DNA of 64,000 nucleotides from Megamonas hypermegale (GTDB taxonomy: Bacteria; Bacillota; Negativicutes; Selenomonadales; Selenomonadaceae), in the NCBI GenBank assembly GCA_002314325.1, contig DCFC01000032.1:11325-75324 (forward strand). Direction: 5' to 3'. Of this stretch, positions 1 to 8,516 are shown piece by piece. The notes under the pieces were generated by a model. The model was not told where the DNA came from and made no database searches. It was given only the letters and a program-made list of their open reading frames with translations. The stretch's first letter is position 1, and each line of letters opens with the position of its first letter. A program made the position numbers and the translations under genes.

Positions 1-386
1 TCTTCATATGGTAAATCCGGCACGATTACGCCGCAGATACCGCATTCTTTACATTTGGTGAAGAATTTTTCTTTGCCGTAGACAAAAATAGGATTTACGT
101 ATGTCATGATGACGAGCGGAATATCCACCTGTGCGCTCGCTTTTTTGGCCATATCGAATATTTTATCGGTAGTAGTACCGGCATCGAGTGCTTTTTTGCT
201 GGCTGCTTGAATGACCGTGCCTTCGGCTACAGGGTCGGAAAACGGTACGCCGATTTCGATTAGGTCGGCACCGGCTTTTGCCATTTCAACGATGAATTTT
301 TCGGTGGTGTCTAAATCGGGGTCGCCTGCTATGATGAATGGAATAAATGCTTTATGGTTTTTGAATGCGTCTTTTATTTTAATCAT
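1..386 (-). CDS. trpA: Tryptophan synthase alpha subunit, N-terminal part (cut by window edge)
   Basis: Converts indole-3-glycerol phosphate to indole and glyceraldehyde 3-phosphate, passing indole to TrpB in the cytoplasmic alpha2beta2 complex. About 128 codons are visible. The start ATG at 384-386 opens [14 protein letters not shown] and is followed by the family motifs [10 protein letters not shown] and [12 protein letters not shown], which hold the catalytic Glu and Asp. The start overlaps the trpB stop by 8 nt (ATGATTAA), so the two are probably translationally coupled. It is the last visible gene of the trp operon; the C-terminal half lies outside the window. Confidence 0.97.
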   Translation of the reverse strand, partial: MIKIKDAFKNHKAFIPFIIAGDPDLDTTEKFIVEMAKAGADLIEIGVPFSDPVAEGTVIQAASKKALDAGTTTDKIFDMAKKASAQVDIPLVIMTYVNPIFVYGKEKFFTKCKECGICGVIVPDLPYE

Positions 387-1581
387 GGATTTTCACTCCT
401 CTATATCTTGCCATTGCGGCTACGTCTTTGTCGCCTCTGCCGGACAGGCAGATGATGATGATATCGTCTTTATTCATTTGCGGTGCGATTTTCATTGCAT
501 GAGCCACGGCATGAGAGCTTTCAATCGCCGGGATGATGCCTTCCGTGCGTGACAGGTATTCAAAGGCGTTGACGGCTTCATCGTCGGTAATCGCTACGTA
601 TTGAGCCCGGCCGATATCATGCAGATAGGCGTGTTCAGGACCGATGCCCGGATAGTCGAGCCCGGCGGAGATGGAGTATACAGGAGCAATCTGGCCGTAT
701 TTGTCCTGGCAGAAATACGATTTCATGCCGTGGAAAATGCCTTCCGTGCCTTTGGCAATCGTTGCGGCGTGCTGGTCGGTGTCAATGCCTTTGCCTGCTG
801 CTTCGCAGCCGATTAACTGCACGTCTTTGTCATTGATGAAATTGTAGAACATGCCCATGGCGTTGCTGCCGCCGCCGACGCATGCCATTACCACGTTTGG
901 CAGTCTGCCTTCTTTTTCCAGTATCTGCGCGCGCGCTTCGCGGCTGATTACCGACTGGAAATCGCGGACGATTGTCGGGAACGGATGCGGTCCCATGACG
1001 GAACCGAGTACGTAATGCGTGTCGTCAATGCGGCGTGTCCATTCGCGCAGTGCTTCGTTTACGGCATCTTTAAGCGTTTGAGTGCCGCTCGTTACAGCGT
1101 GGACTTTCGCGCCGAGCAGTTCCATGCGGTAAACGTTGAGCGCTTGACGCTCTGTATCCTCCTTGCCCATGAAGATTTCGCATTCCATGCCCATGAGAGC
1201 GGCCGCCGTAGCAGTGGCAACGCCGTGCTGACCTGCGCCCGTTTCGGCAATGACGCGTGTTTTGCCCATGCGTTTGGCGAGCAGTATCTGTCCCAAAACA
1301 TTGTTCAGTTTATGTGAGCCGGTATGGTTCAAATCTTCGCGCTTTAAATAGATTTTCGCGCCGCCCAAATCTTTTGTCATTTTTTCCGCGTAATATAAAA
1401 GTGACGGTCTGCCGGTGTAGTTTATCTGCAAATCTTCCAGTTCACGGACGAAATCCGGGTCGTTTTTATATTTATTGTAGGCTTCTTCCAGTTCAATAAC
1501 GGCGTTCATCAGTGTTTCCGGCATATACTGTCCGCCGTGAATGCCAAATCTGCCCTTTTTCTGTTTATTATCTATAGTCAT
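379..1581 (-). CDS. trpB: Tryptophan synthase beta subunit
   Basis: PLP enzyme that condenses indole with L-serine to give tryptophan. It has 400 residues, the normal length for the classical TrpB1 type. The PLP lysine is K91 in HTGSHKLN, and the phosphate-binding loop GGGSNAMG lies near residue 236. The substrate motif ETGAGQHG is also present. The start overlaps the end of trpCF by 14 nt and the end overlaps trpA by 8 nt, which fits a tightly coupled operon. Nothing appears missing. Confidence 0.98.
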   Translation of the reverse strand: MTIDNKQKKGRFGIHGGQYMPETLMNAVIELEEAYNKYKNDPDFVRELEDLQINYTGRPSLLYYAEKMTKDLGGAKIYLKREDLNHTGSHKLNNVLGQILLAKRMGKTRVIAETGAGQHGVATATAAALMGMECEIFMGKEDTERQALNVYRMELLGAKVHAVTSGTQTLKDAVNEALREWTRRIDDTHYVLGSVMGPHPFPTIVRDFQSVISREARAQILEKEGRLPNVVMACVGGGSNAMGMFYNFINDKDVQLIGCEAAGKGIDTDQHAATIAKGTEGIFHGMKSYFCQDKYGQIAPVYSISAGLDYPGIGPEHAYLHDIGRAQYVAITDDEAVNAFEYLSRTEGIIPAIESSHAVAHAMKIAPQMNKDDIIIICLSGRGDKDVAAMARYRGVKIHD

Positions 1582-2983
1582 GGTTATCCACCTTTCTGAT
1601 TGTAAGCATTAACTGTTTTATCTTCCGTTTGTCTTTTATATAATCCGTTTCGGCGCCGCTGCTGATGTCGACACCGTACGGTCTGCATGTTCTTATGGCT
1701 CTGGCGATGTTTTGCGTGTTCAGGCCGCCTGCCAGGATAAACGGCCGCTTTATATTTTGGAGCAGCTGCCAGTTGAAAATTTCTCCCGTTCCGCCGTAGC
1801 TGTCTTTGCTGTACGTATCAAACAGGAGCATATCGGCGGAGCTGTCCTGCCATTTGTCTATATCGCCGCTGTTTTTGACACGGACGGCTTTCCATACTTT
1901 GGCTTTTGTCGTTTGTTTTATCCGCTGCACGGTTGCTTCATCTTCATTGCCGTGCAGCTGCACTACGTCGAGCGGAAGATTGCGTACGAGATTTTCGATT
2001 ACAGCGCTTTGTTCGTCGACGAATACGCCGACTTTCTGTATCTGCGGGCTGAGTTTTTTTATGAGCTGTTCTGCTTTGGCCGGCGTTATATAGCGGCGGC
2101 TCATGCCGGCGAATACGAAACCGGCATAATCCGGCTGGACGGTGTTTAAAATGTCGATATCGGCAGGGCGCGTTATGCCGCAGATTTTTACCTGCGTTTT
2201 TGCCGGATTGCCGTACAGACGGGCCAGCTCAAGCGTCTTGTCGGGAGCCCGCATGAATGTTTCGCCGATTAGAGCGGCCGAAACGTTATGGTCGCGCAGT
2301 TTTTGAATGTCCTGCGGTGTTTGCAGTCCGCTTTCCGATACGAAAATGATGTTTTCTGGTACGAGCGGGCGCAGTTTAAGGCTGTTTTCCACATTTACGG
2401 AAAAATCCTTGAGATTGCGGTTGTTTACGCCGATAATTCTGGCTTGGCAGCGCAGTGCCGTTTCGATTTCCGCCGCGTCGTGCGCTTCCACCAGGCAGGA
2501 TAAGCCGAGACTGTCGGCTATCTGCATGAAATATTTTAATTCATTTTCGGATAAAATGGCGCAAATCAGCAAAACGGCGGAAGCGCCTAAAATTTTGGCT
2601 TCATAAATCTGATATTCGTCTACGGTGAAATCCTTGCACAGTACGGGAATATCTACGTTTTGAGCGATTTCCTGCAAATATTGGTCCGAACCGAGGAAAA
2701 AATCCGGTTCGGTCAGTACGGAAATGGCGCTTGCTCCGGCTGCTTCGTATTCTCTGGCAATATCGAGATAAGGAAAATTTTCGGCGATTATGCCTTTAGA
2801 CGGAGAGGCTTTTTTTACTTCACAGATGAAATTTATATCCTGTTGTTTGAGTGCCTGTTCAAACGGGAAATTTTTATCTGTGGGCAGAGTGAGCGCTTCG
2901 CGCTTAACCATCTCCAGCGGTTTTTGCTGTTTTTGTCTTGCAAGGCGCGCTTTGGTGGCTGCCACTAATTTATCCAAAATCAT
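1568..2983 (-). CDS. trpCF: Fused indole-3-glycerol phosphate synthase / phosphoribosylanthranilate isomerase
   Basis: Two successive pathway steps on one chain of 471 residues. TrpF isomerises phosphoribosylanthranilate and TrpC closes the indole ring. Residues 1-258 are the TrpC barrel, with [10 protein letters not shown] at 55-64, and residues 263-471 are the TrpF barrel, with KICGITR holding catalytic C268 and [14 protein letters not shown] near the C-terminus. The order TrpC-TrpF is that of the E. coli fusion; many Firmicutes keep the genes separate. The ATG directly follows the trpD stop and has GAGGTGG six bases upstream. Confidence 0.96.
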   Translation of the reverse strand: MILDKLVAATKARLARQKQQKPLEMVKREALTLPTDKNFPFEQALKQQDINFICEVKKASPSKGIIAENFPYLDIAREYEAAGASAISVLTEPDFFLGSDQYLQEIAQNVDIPVLCKDFTVDEYQIYEAKILGASAVLLICAILSENELKYFMQIADSLGLSCLVEAHDAAEIETALRCQARIIGVNNRNLKDFSVNVENSLKLRPLVPENIIFVSESGLQTPQDIQKLRDHNVSAALIGETFMRAPDKTLELARLYGNPAKTQVKICGITRPADIDILNTVQPDYAGFVFAGMSRRYITPAKAEQLIKKLSPQIQKVGVFVDEQSAVIENLVRNLPLDVVQLHGNEDEATVQRIKQTTKAKVWKAVRVKNSGDIDKWQDSSADMLLFDTYSKDSYGGTGEIFNWQLLQNIKRPFILAGGLNTQNIARAIRTCRPYGVDISSGAETDYIKDKRKIKQLMLTIRKVDNHDYR

Positions 2984-3997
2984 TTAAGCCACCTCATTGG
3001 AATATTTGATAAACTGTTCCATCTGACAGCGCGCTCTGCCGGAGTCGATGAGCTCACCGGCTAGTTTTATACCGTCGGCTATGGATAAATCCGGTTTGGC
3101 GAGATGCAGGCTCATGCCGGCGTTCAAGATGACAGCGTTGCGTTTTGCTCCCGTTTCACCGGATAGAATATTTCTCGTTATCTGAGCATTGGTGAATTTG
3201 TCGCCGCCGACCAGTTCGCCGGACTGGGCGTAATCCATGCCGTAGTCTTTCGGGTCGAGCGTATATACATTCAATTTGCCGTTGTTTATTTCACAGACGA
3301 GCGTTTTGTTGCAGGCGGTAATTTCGTCCAGTCCGTCATAGCCGAATACGACGGCGCCGCGTTTTACGCCGAGATTGGCCAGCACTTGAGCCAAAGGTTC
3401 AACGAGTTCTTCGGCATAAACGCCCATAAGCTGCATGGTGGCGCCGGCCGGATTGCCGAGCGGTCCTAAGATATTGAAGACAGTGCGGATGCCGAGTTCA
3501 CGCCTTACAGGTGCGGCGTATTTCATGGAAGCGTGATAGAGCGGTGCAAACATGAAGCACATGCCGGTCTGGTTTAGCATTTTGACATTCTGCTGAGCGT
3601 TTAAATCGAGGTTCGTTCCCAACGCTTCCAGGCAGTCGGCTGCACCGCATTTACTCGATACGCTGCGGTTGCCGTGTTTTGCCACCTGTACTCCGGCTGA
3701 GGCTATGACGAAACCGGCCGTCGTGGAAATATTGAATGTATTGGCTTCATCACCGCCGGTGCCGACGATTTCAAATACGTCGCGGTCGTGCTTTACGACG
3801 GAGCATTTTTCGCGCATGGCCTGAGCAAAAGCGGTGATTTCATCAATCGTTTCGCCTTTTAAGCGCAGCGCTGTCAGAAAACCGCCGATTTGCGCATTCG
3901 TCGCCTTGCCTTCCATAATTTCGCACATAGCCTGTTTGGCCGTTGCCAAATCGAGATTTTTACCGTTTATAACATCGTAAATTGCTTCTTTAATCAT
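2984..3997 (-). CDS. trpD: Anthranilate phosphoribosyltransferase
   Basis: Transfers phosphoribose from PRPP to anthranilate. The PRPP-binding motif GTGGDEANTFNIST lies near residues 79-92, and KHGNRSVSSKCGAAD follows, as expected in this family. I place the start at ATG 3997 (337 residues) because GGTGG lies just upstream; a GTG at 4006 would add three residues. The start overlaps the trpG stop by 8 nt with the same ATGATTAA junction seen at trpB/trpA. It is not fused to TrpG, unlike in enteric bacteria. Confidence 0.96.
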   Translation of the reverse strand: MIKEAIYDVINGKNLDLATAKQAMCEIMEGKATNAQIGGFLTALRLKGETIDEITAFAQAMREKCSVVKHDRDVFEIVGTGGDEANTFNISTTAGFVIASAGVQVAKHGNRSVSSKCGAADCLEALGTNLDLNAQQNVKMLNQTGMCFMFAPLYHASMKYAAPVRRELGIRTVFNILGPLGNPAGATMQLMGVYAEELVEPLAQVLANLGVKRGAVVFGYDGLDEITACNKTLVCEINNGKLNVYTLDPKDYGMDYAQSGELVGGDKFTNAQITRNILSGETGAKRNAVILNAGMSLHLAKPDLSIADGIKLAGELIDSGRARCQMEQFIKYSNEVA

Positions 3998-4574
3998 TAT
4001 TTCCACCGCCTATTGCTAAAAAATTTCTGATGATTGTGTCGCCCTGCGCCGTTAAGATTGATTCAGGGTGAAATTGCAGTCCGAAAATTGGATACGTTCT
4101 ATGTTCAAGAGCCATAATTTCGCCGTCGTCGGTCTGAGCCGTTATTTTCAGTTCCTGCGGCATTGTTTCACGTGAAACAGCCAGGGAATGGTATCTTGCC
4201 GCCGTGAATTTTTGCTCAAGTCCGTTAAACAGCGGCGATGGCTCGGTTATGGTTATCGTGCTTTGTTTGCCGTGCATGATTTCTTTGGCATACGTTATTT
4301 TGCCGCCGAATGTTTCAGCGATTGCCTGATGACCGAGACAGACGCCGAGCAGCGGGATTTTATCTTTAAAATAATCGATTGCCGCTTCGCAAATTCCGGC
4401 GTCCTTCGGTCTTCCCGGTCCTGGAGAGATGATGATATGGCTGGGATTTAACCGTTCAATCTGCTGCACGTTCAGTTCGTCGTTGCGGATGACTTGTATA
4501 TTCTGATTTATCGAACCGACTAACTGGTAGAGGTTGTAGGAAAAACTGTCGTAGTTATCAATCAGCAAAATCAT
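3990..4574 (-). CDS. trpG: Anthranilate synthase glutamine amidotransferase subunit
   Basis: Class I amidotransferase that supplies ammonia from glutamine to TrpE. It has 194 residues. The catalytic triad is visible: C79 in GVCLGHQ, then H169 and E171 in QFHPES. The oxyanion-side motif ISPGPGRP is at 49-56. The coding sequence overlaps trpE by 17 nt and trpD by 8 nt. Codons 132-137 (A-V-S-R-E-T) are spelled by a perfect 16-bp parS palindrome, listed separately. In some bacteria the same subunit also serves p-aminobenzoate synthase; no pab genes are in this window. Confidence 0.96.
   Translation of the reverse strand: MILLIDNYDSFSYNLYQLVGSINQNIQVIRNDELNVQQIERLNPSHIIISPGPGRPKDAGICEAAIDYFKDKIPLLGVCLGHQAIAETFGGKITYAKEIMHGKQSTITITEPSPLFNGLEQKFTAARYHSLAVSRETMPQELKITAQTDDGEIMALEHRTYPIFGLQFHPESILTAQGDTIIRNFLAIGGGNND
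4164..4179. other. parS: parS centromere site inside trpG
   Basis: TGTTTCACGTGAAACA is a perfect 16-bp palindrome identical to the consensus ParB/Spo0J site. It sits entirely in coding sequence, as many chromosomal parS sites do. A ParB-family gene lies 4.3 kb away at 8517-9338. By established knowledge, parS sites cluster around the replication origin, so the window is probably origin-proximal (inference). I found no second full site here. Confidence 0.9.
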
Positions 4575-6039
4575 AATCGTTTACCTCCTGCGCTTTTTTG
4601 ATGGCTTCAATCATGGACTGCGCCTTATTGACCGTTTCTTTGTATTCATTCTGTGGCACGGAGTCTTTCACGACACCGCCGCCGGAACGGACGAACACCT
4701 TGCCGCCTTTGGCGACAGCCATGCGGATGCCGATGCAAACGTCCATGTTGCCGGAAAAATCGAGATAGCCGATAGCCCCGCCGTAAATGCCGCGCGGACT
4801 TTTTTCCAGTTCGTGCAGGATTTCCATAGCGCGTATTTTCGGCGCACCGGACAGTGTCCCGGCAGGAAGCGCCGCTTCCACAGCATCCAATGCGTCAAAT
4901 TCCGGCCGTATTTTTCCTTCTACGGTGGAAGTTATGTGCATTACATGGGAAAATTTTTCGATTTTGTGAAAGCTTGTTACTTTAACTGAATTGAATTGGC
5001 TGATTTTGCCCAAGTCGTTTCGTCCCAAATCGACCAGCATATTGTGCTCGGCAAGCTCTTTTTCATCATGGATGAGCAGCTGCTCCAGTTTAGCGTCTTC
5101 TTCTGCTGTTTTGCCGCGCGGCAATGTTCCGGCAATCGGGAAGGTGCTCAGTGTGCTGTCTTGCAGCTTTATCAGTGTTTCCGGCGAAGCTCCCGTCAGT
5201 TCCATGTCTTTGCTGCTGAGATAGAACATATACGGCGAAGGATTGAGCGTGCGCAAAACGCGGTAGGCATTTAAAAGACTGCCGGTAAAATCGGCTTCTT
5301 TCCGATTGGAAGGTACAGCTTGGAAAATATCGCCTTCCTTGATGTAATTTTGCGTCCGGCGCACAAGCTGTTCATATTCTTTCAGCGTGAATTCGGATTT
5401 GAATTCGGATAAAAGTCTGCCGCCGGGGATTTGCGCTTTCGTGCCCTTTGCCACCAAAGCAGCCAGTTCGTTTAATTCGCGCTCAGCATTATTGTAGTTT
5501 TTGACCAAATCGTCCGTTCTGATGTTGACGATTAAAATAATTTTCTTTTTGTAATGGTCGAAGGCGATTACCTTGTCAAACAGCATTAAATCCACATCGT
5601 TGAAGGAAATATCCTCGCTGTCCGAAAAATCTAGCTTCGGCTCGCTGTAGCGGATATATTCGTAGGCAAAGTAGCCGACGAGACCGCCGGTGAACGTCGG
5701 CAGAAAATCGAATTTGGGACTTTTGTACTGATTGAGGATTTTGCGGATTTCCTGTGCCGGATTGTCCGTTTTAAAAGTGGTGGTTACAGCTCCTTTAATC
5801 GTCATCTGATGATTTTTACAGGAGATTTCCAGCGAAGGATTAAAGCCTAAAAAGGAATAGCGTCCCCATCTTTCATTCGTTTCCGCGCTTTCCAGAAGAT
5901 ACGTTGTCGAACTGATATGTTTTAAAGCCAAAAGCACATTTATCGGCGTGCGCACATCGGAGAAGATTTCCTTGCATACGGGAACGATATTGTATTTGTC
6001 GGTGAATTTCTGTAATTCATTTAAACTTGGTTTTAGCAT
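4558..6039 (-). CDS. trpE: Anthranilate synthase component I
   Basis: Makes anthranilate from chorismate with ammonia delivered by TrpG. It has 493 residues. The N-terminal LLES motif near residue 48 followed by RYSFLGF is the tryptophan feedback site, so allosteric inhibition is expected. The chorismate-binding core is clear: PSPYMFYL, TFPIAGTLPRG, HNMLVDLGRND and GTLSGAPKIRAMEI. The start ATG has AAGGAGG seven bases upstream. It is the first gene of the operon, behind a tryptophan T-box. Confidence 0.97.
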   Translation of the reverse strand: MLKPSLNELQKFTDKYNIVPVCKEIFSDVRTPINVLLALKHISSTTYLLESAETNERWGRYSFLGFNPSLEISCKNHQMTIKGAVTTTFKTDNPAQEIRKILNQYKSPKFDFLPTFTGGLVGYFAYEYIRYSEPKLDFSDSEDISFNDVDLMLFDKVIAFDHYKKKIILIVNIRTDDLVKNYNNAERELNELAALVAKGTKAQIPGGRLLSEFKSEFTLKEYEQLVRRTQNYIKEGDIFQAVPSNRKEADFTGSLLNAYRVLRTLNPSPYMFYLSSKDMELTGASPETLIKLQDSTLSTFPIAGTLPRGKTAEEDAKLEQLLIHDEKELAEHNMLVDLGRNDLGKISQFNSVKVTSFHKIEKFSHVMHITSTVEGKIRPEFDALDAVEAALPAGTLSGAPKIRAMEILHELEKSPRGIYGGAIGYLDFSGNMDVCIGIRMAVAKGGKVFVRSGGGVVKDSVPQNEYKETVNKAQSMIEAIKKAQEVNDYDFAD

Positions 6040-6067
6040 GAGTTTTCCTCCTTGCCGAAAATAAAAA

Positions 6068-6345
6068 TACCCGCCCTATGACTAAAATATAAGTCAAGGA
6101 CGGGTATAAATATTTGTATAGCAGGAAGGATGCTATAATTATCTAACTCGCGGTACCACCTTGTTTGAGCTGAAAGCCCCTCTTTGCAGGATACTAACAT
6201 ATCCCTCACAGTTAACGCTTGTGTTGCGTTGCGGAATACTGGGATTTATAAAAAATCTTTTGACCGCACCCTCAGTGGTCCATTTAATATGCTGCGTACT
6301 ATAGGCTCTCAGCTCCCCTACTCTCTGTAAGTGCATTTCATATTT
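6068..6345 (-). promoter_or_regulatory. T-box leader of the trp operon (UGG tryptophan specifier)
   Basis: On the minus strand the leader carries the T-box bulge sequence AAGGTGGTACCGCGAG at 6162-6147, which pairs with the acceptor end of uncharged tRNA. Upstream, the Stem I region contains AAATGGACC with a UGG codon at 6282-6280, matching tRNA-Trp. Downstream is an intrinsic terminator: stem 6106-6068 (TACCCGTCC against GGGCGGGTA) followed by a T-run. Known mechanism: uncharged tRNA stabilises the antiterminator and lets transcription enter trpE. The specifier was assigned by eye, without folding. Confidence 0.93.
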
Positions 6346-6403
6346 TTATCTCCACCTCATAGGTTTCATAAGGCAAGTATTAAATTTTCGCATTTATTTT
6401 CTC

Positions 6404-6434
6404 ATATTATTACACAATAAGAAAAACTTGTCAA
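6404..6434 (-). promoter_or_regulatory. Probable sigma-A promoter of the trp operon
   Basis: On the minus strand a perfect -35 TTGACA (6434-6429) is followed after 16 bp by TAATAA (6412-6407), or after 19 bp by TAATAT. It lies about 60 bp upstream of the T-box leader, the right place for the operon start. Confidence 0.75.
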
Positions 6435-6463
6435 TATCTTTTTGTAAACTTTACAAAAGTAAC

Positions 6464-6525
6464 TTGTCGTGTCAGTAAAATATCAGACCTGCATCATAAG
6501 CATAGTAGTTGATATTCGTTTGAAG
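6464..6525. repeat. Decayed copy of the TTGTGCTAGT element (R0)
   Basis: TTGTCGTGTCAGTAAAATATC and GATATTCGTTTGA resemble the left end and the loop of the intact copies, but the internal stem and right end cannot be recognised. It is probably an old, degraded insertion just upstream of copy R1. Confidence 0.4.
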
Positions 6526-6591
6526 TAAAGATAATAGATTAATTGAAATGGTTTTCCGCTATGTTGTATAATTTTATGTATAACTTTACTT

Positions 6592-6715
6592 GTTGTGCTA
6601 GTAAAACATCGAGCTTGTAATCAGCAGTATAATACTTTACATTCGTTCGATGTTAGCACTTAACCTCACTAAATGTAAAGTATTATACTGCTTTGGCAAA
6701 CAAACTAGTACAACA
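6592..6715 (+). repeat. MITE-like palindromic element, copy R1
   Basis: The ends TTGTGCTAGT and ACTAGTACAA form a terminal inverted repeat. Inside, AGCAGTATAATACTTTACATT pairs with its complement at 6672-6693 around a loop containing TCGATGTTAGCACTTAACC. TATAACTTTA occurs on both sides (6580-6589 and 6718-6727), consistent with a target-site duplication. The element ends about 30 bp before the next gene's start, so the hairpin may be in its mRNA leader. Confidence 0.8.
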
Positions 6716-6745
6716 GGTATAACTTTATATAATGGAGATAAAGAA

Positions 6746-7858
6746 ATGAATGAAGATAAATGGAAACAAACCATAGCTAAAAGGCGGCAGGCGCGCTATA
6801 GGGAGAACAGACTGGGCTGTCTGTTCATCGTAGTGGTGCTGATAGCTGCCTTAATCGGCGGTGCATATTATATTTATCATGAACATACGCACAGTCCTGA
6901 ATATACACTGGAAAAACTGCAGGAGGCTTTTGCCGACAGAGATGTGGAGAAAATTCATAGATACATTGATTTCAAAGCTGTAATTCCGCCGAATTACAAA
7001 GTGCTCACCAACGACATTTTTGCTAACGATACGATTTATACAGAGAAGGAACGGGATGTATATCAGACTTTTTACGCCATAATCGAGCCGATTATTACGG
7101 ACGGGGTAATTCAGAGCGTGGATAAATACATTCAGACGGGCAACTGGCAGCGGTATAATTACAATTCCATGCTGAAAGGGCGGCAGCTCGGTATAGATTA
7201 TGCTGAACTCATCAACCGTTCCCTGCTGTTCAACATTGCATTCAAAGAGGTAAAATCGATTGAAAATGTTGATGATACGCATGCTGTGGCTGTCTTAGCA
7301 GTTGCAGACAAGTATACGCAGACGGATTTTGATTTGCATATAACGATGACGAAAAATGATAGTGATGACTGGATAGTGACAAGGGTTGACAATTATCAGG
7401 AGTATCTTAATAATATATCCAAACTGTACCGCGAGGATATCAACAGCTATCTGGCGGCGACAAAAGCGGATTTGGACAGAAGCAATGCCCGTTTCGGTCA
7501 GTTGAAAAGCGAGTTTACTGTATTGGCGGAAGGGTTGAAAAATAATCCGTCGGACAGTCAGAAAGCGTTGCTGAAATCGTATATTGAAAATAAAATCATA
7601 CCGGCGTATCAGGATTGGTACAATTATCTGCAGAATAACCATATACCGCTCGGTGCGCGTCATCTGCACGAGCTGCGGCTGGAAAGCGCTTCCTACAGCA
7701 TTCAGGCATGGAAAAAATATGCTGACGGTATTTATAAAAATGACTACAAAGAACTGGGCGAAGCAGAACGCATTCACAATAAAGCGATGGAAACGGAGCA
7801 GAAGGTAACGGATACGATAAACAATATGCCGGCGCTGTTCATGCCTACGGTTGACTGA
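6746..7858 (+). CDS. Membrane-anchored protein with extracytoplasmic domain (DUF2939-like)
   Basis: I take ATG 6746 (370 residues), which has GGAG eight bases upstream. An in-frame TTG further up would begin inside repeat R1 and is unlikely. The basic N-terminus (KRRQARYRENR) precedes one membrane helix, LGCLFIVVVLIAALIGGAYYI, at about 20-41, so the rest should face outside. The segment after it (SPEYTLEKLQEAFADRDVEKIHRYIDF) resembles the start of DUF2939 proteins, but only weakly. The C-terminal half is helical and charged. No catalytic motif is visible and the function is unknown. Confidence 0.75.
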   Translation: MNEDKWKQTIAKRRQARYRENRLGCLFIVVVLIAALIGGAYYIYHEHTHSPEYTLEKLQEAFADRDVEKIHRYIDFKAVIPPNYKVLTNDIFANDTIYTEKERDVYQTFYAIIEPIITDGVIQSVDKYIQTGNWQRYNYNSMLKGRQLGIDYAELINRSLLFNIAFKEVKSIENVDDTHAVAVLAVADKYTQTDFDLHITMTKNDSDDWIVTRVDNYQEYLNNISKLYREDINSYLAATKADLDRSNARFGQLKSEFTVLAEGLKNNPSDSQKALLKSYIENKIIPAYQDWYNYLQNNHIPLGARHLHELRLESASYSIQAWKKYADGIYKNDYKELGEAERIHNKAMETEQKVTDTINNMPALFMPTVD

Positions 7859-7872
7859 TTTTTTTCCGTAAA

Positions 7873-7906
7873 AAAAGCACTTTTCCCTTAAAAGAAAAGT
7901 GCTTTT
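7873..7906. terminator. Bidirectional intrinsic terminator
   Basis: AAAAGCACTTTTC and its exact complement flank an 8-nt loop, with A- and T-runs on the two sides. It lies between two convergent genes and can serve both. Confidence 0.9.
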
Positions 7907-7908
7907 GT

Positions 7909-8400
7909 TTATTTGGCGATAGCTTCTTGTAAAACTTTATTTTCCTCTTCACTGAGCGGATATTTGGATACGCCGTTTTCCACTGGTTTTACGTAGGTGC
8001 AGGACTCCTGACGGCCGAAAATGGAGGAGAAAATAACGCCGTTATTGTGATGGTCGAGCATGGCAACAGCATAGCTCATGTCGCCGCCCATGTCATGAAA
8101 GGCGCTGAAACGGTATACTGCCACTTTTTGCAGCGATTTTTCAAATAGAGCCCGCATGGCAGCATAATCTTCGTCGATTTGGTTGTTTTTTACGACGAGT
8201 TCATTCATCTGGGCGATATTGTCAGCGATGATGTTTTCCAAATCTTCACCGGTTGCGCCGTTGACCAGCATTTTATAGCGTTTTTTGGCATGACTCAGTT
8301 TTACCAGCATGACAATGGATAAGATAATCAATAAGACCAGCAGGACGGTCATACCAATCAATATTGCAGCCAAATTATCTTGCATAATCTGATTTAGCAT
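7909..8400 (-). CDS. DUF4446 family membrane protein
   Basis: 163 residues: one N-terminal membrane helix (AAILIGMTVLLVLLIILSIVMLV, about 11-33), a coiled-coil stretch to about residue 85, then a compact domain with VAVYRFSAFHDMGGDMSYAVAMLD, the DUF4446 hallmark. No function is established for the family. By general knowledge it is often found beside parA/parB in Firmicutes, and here it lies directly downstream of a ParB-family gene on the same strand. A terminator-like hairpin between the two suggests partly separate transcription. Confidence 0.85.
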   Translation of the reverse strand: MLNQIMQDNLAAILIGMTVLLVLLIILSIVMLVKLSHAKKRYKMLVNGATGEDLENIIADNIAQMNELVVKNNQIDEDYAAMRALFEKSLQKVAVYRFSAFHDMGGDMSYAVAMLDHHNNGVIFSSIFGRQESCTYVKPVENGVSKYPLSEEENKVLQEAIAK

Positions 8401-8426
8401 AAAAAATCCCCTTTCTATGTATATGG

Positions 8427-8459
8427 CAAAAAAGACTGCTCCATGATAGGAAACAGTCT
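8427..8459 (-). terminator. Intrinsic terminator downstream of the ParB-family gene
   Basis: On the minus strand AGACTG and CAGTCT enclose a loop and are followed by TTTTTT. The stem is short, so termination may be partial and leave some read-through into the DUF4446 gene. Confidence 0.6.
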
Positions 8460-8516
8460 GTATTGAGCCAGCTCTATTATATCATTCGGTATTTTTTTTG
8501 TAAAATGTTTTGTTGT

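Noticed and set aside
4558-6039. TrpE as p-aminobenzoate synthase PabB
   Set aside because: The operon context, T-box with UGG specifier and the tryptophan-binding LLES motif favour TrpE.
6139-6336. Minus-strand open frame of 65 codons inside the trp leader
   Set aside because: It lies entirely in the T-box Stem I/antiterminator region; the structure explains its conservation and no ribosome site is evident.
6592-6715. Element hairpins as ordinary rho-independent terminators
   Set aside because: The stems are AT-rich, lack a T-run, lie upstream of genes rather than after them, and have flanking duplications.
6650-6745. Upstream extension of the 6746 membrane protein
   Set aside because: It would start inside repeat R1 on TTG without a ribosome site; ATG 6746 has GGAG at good spacing.
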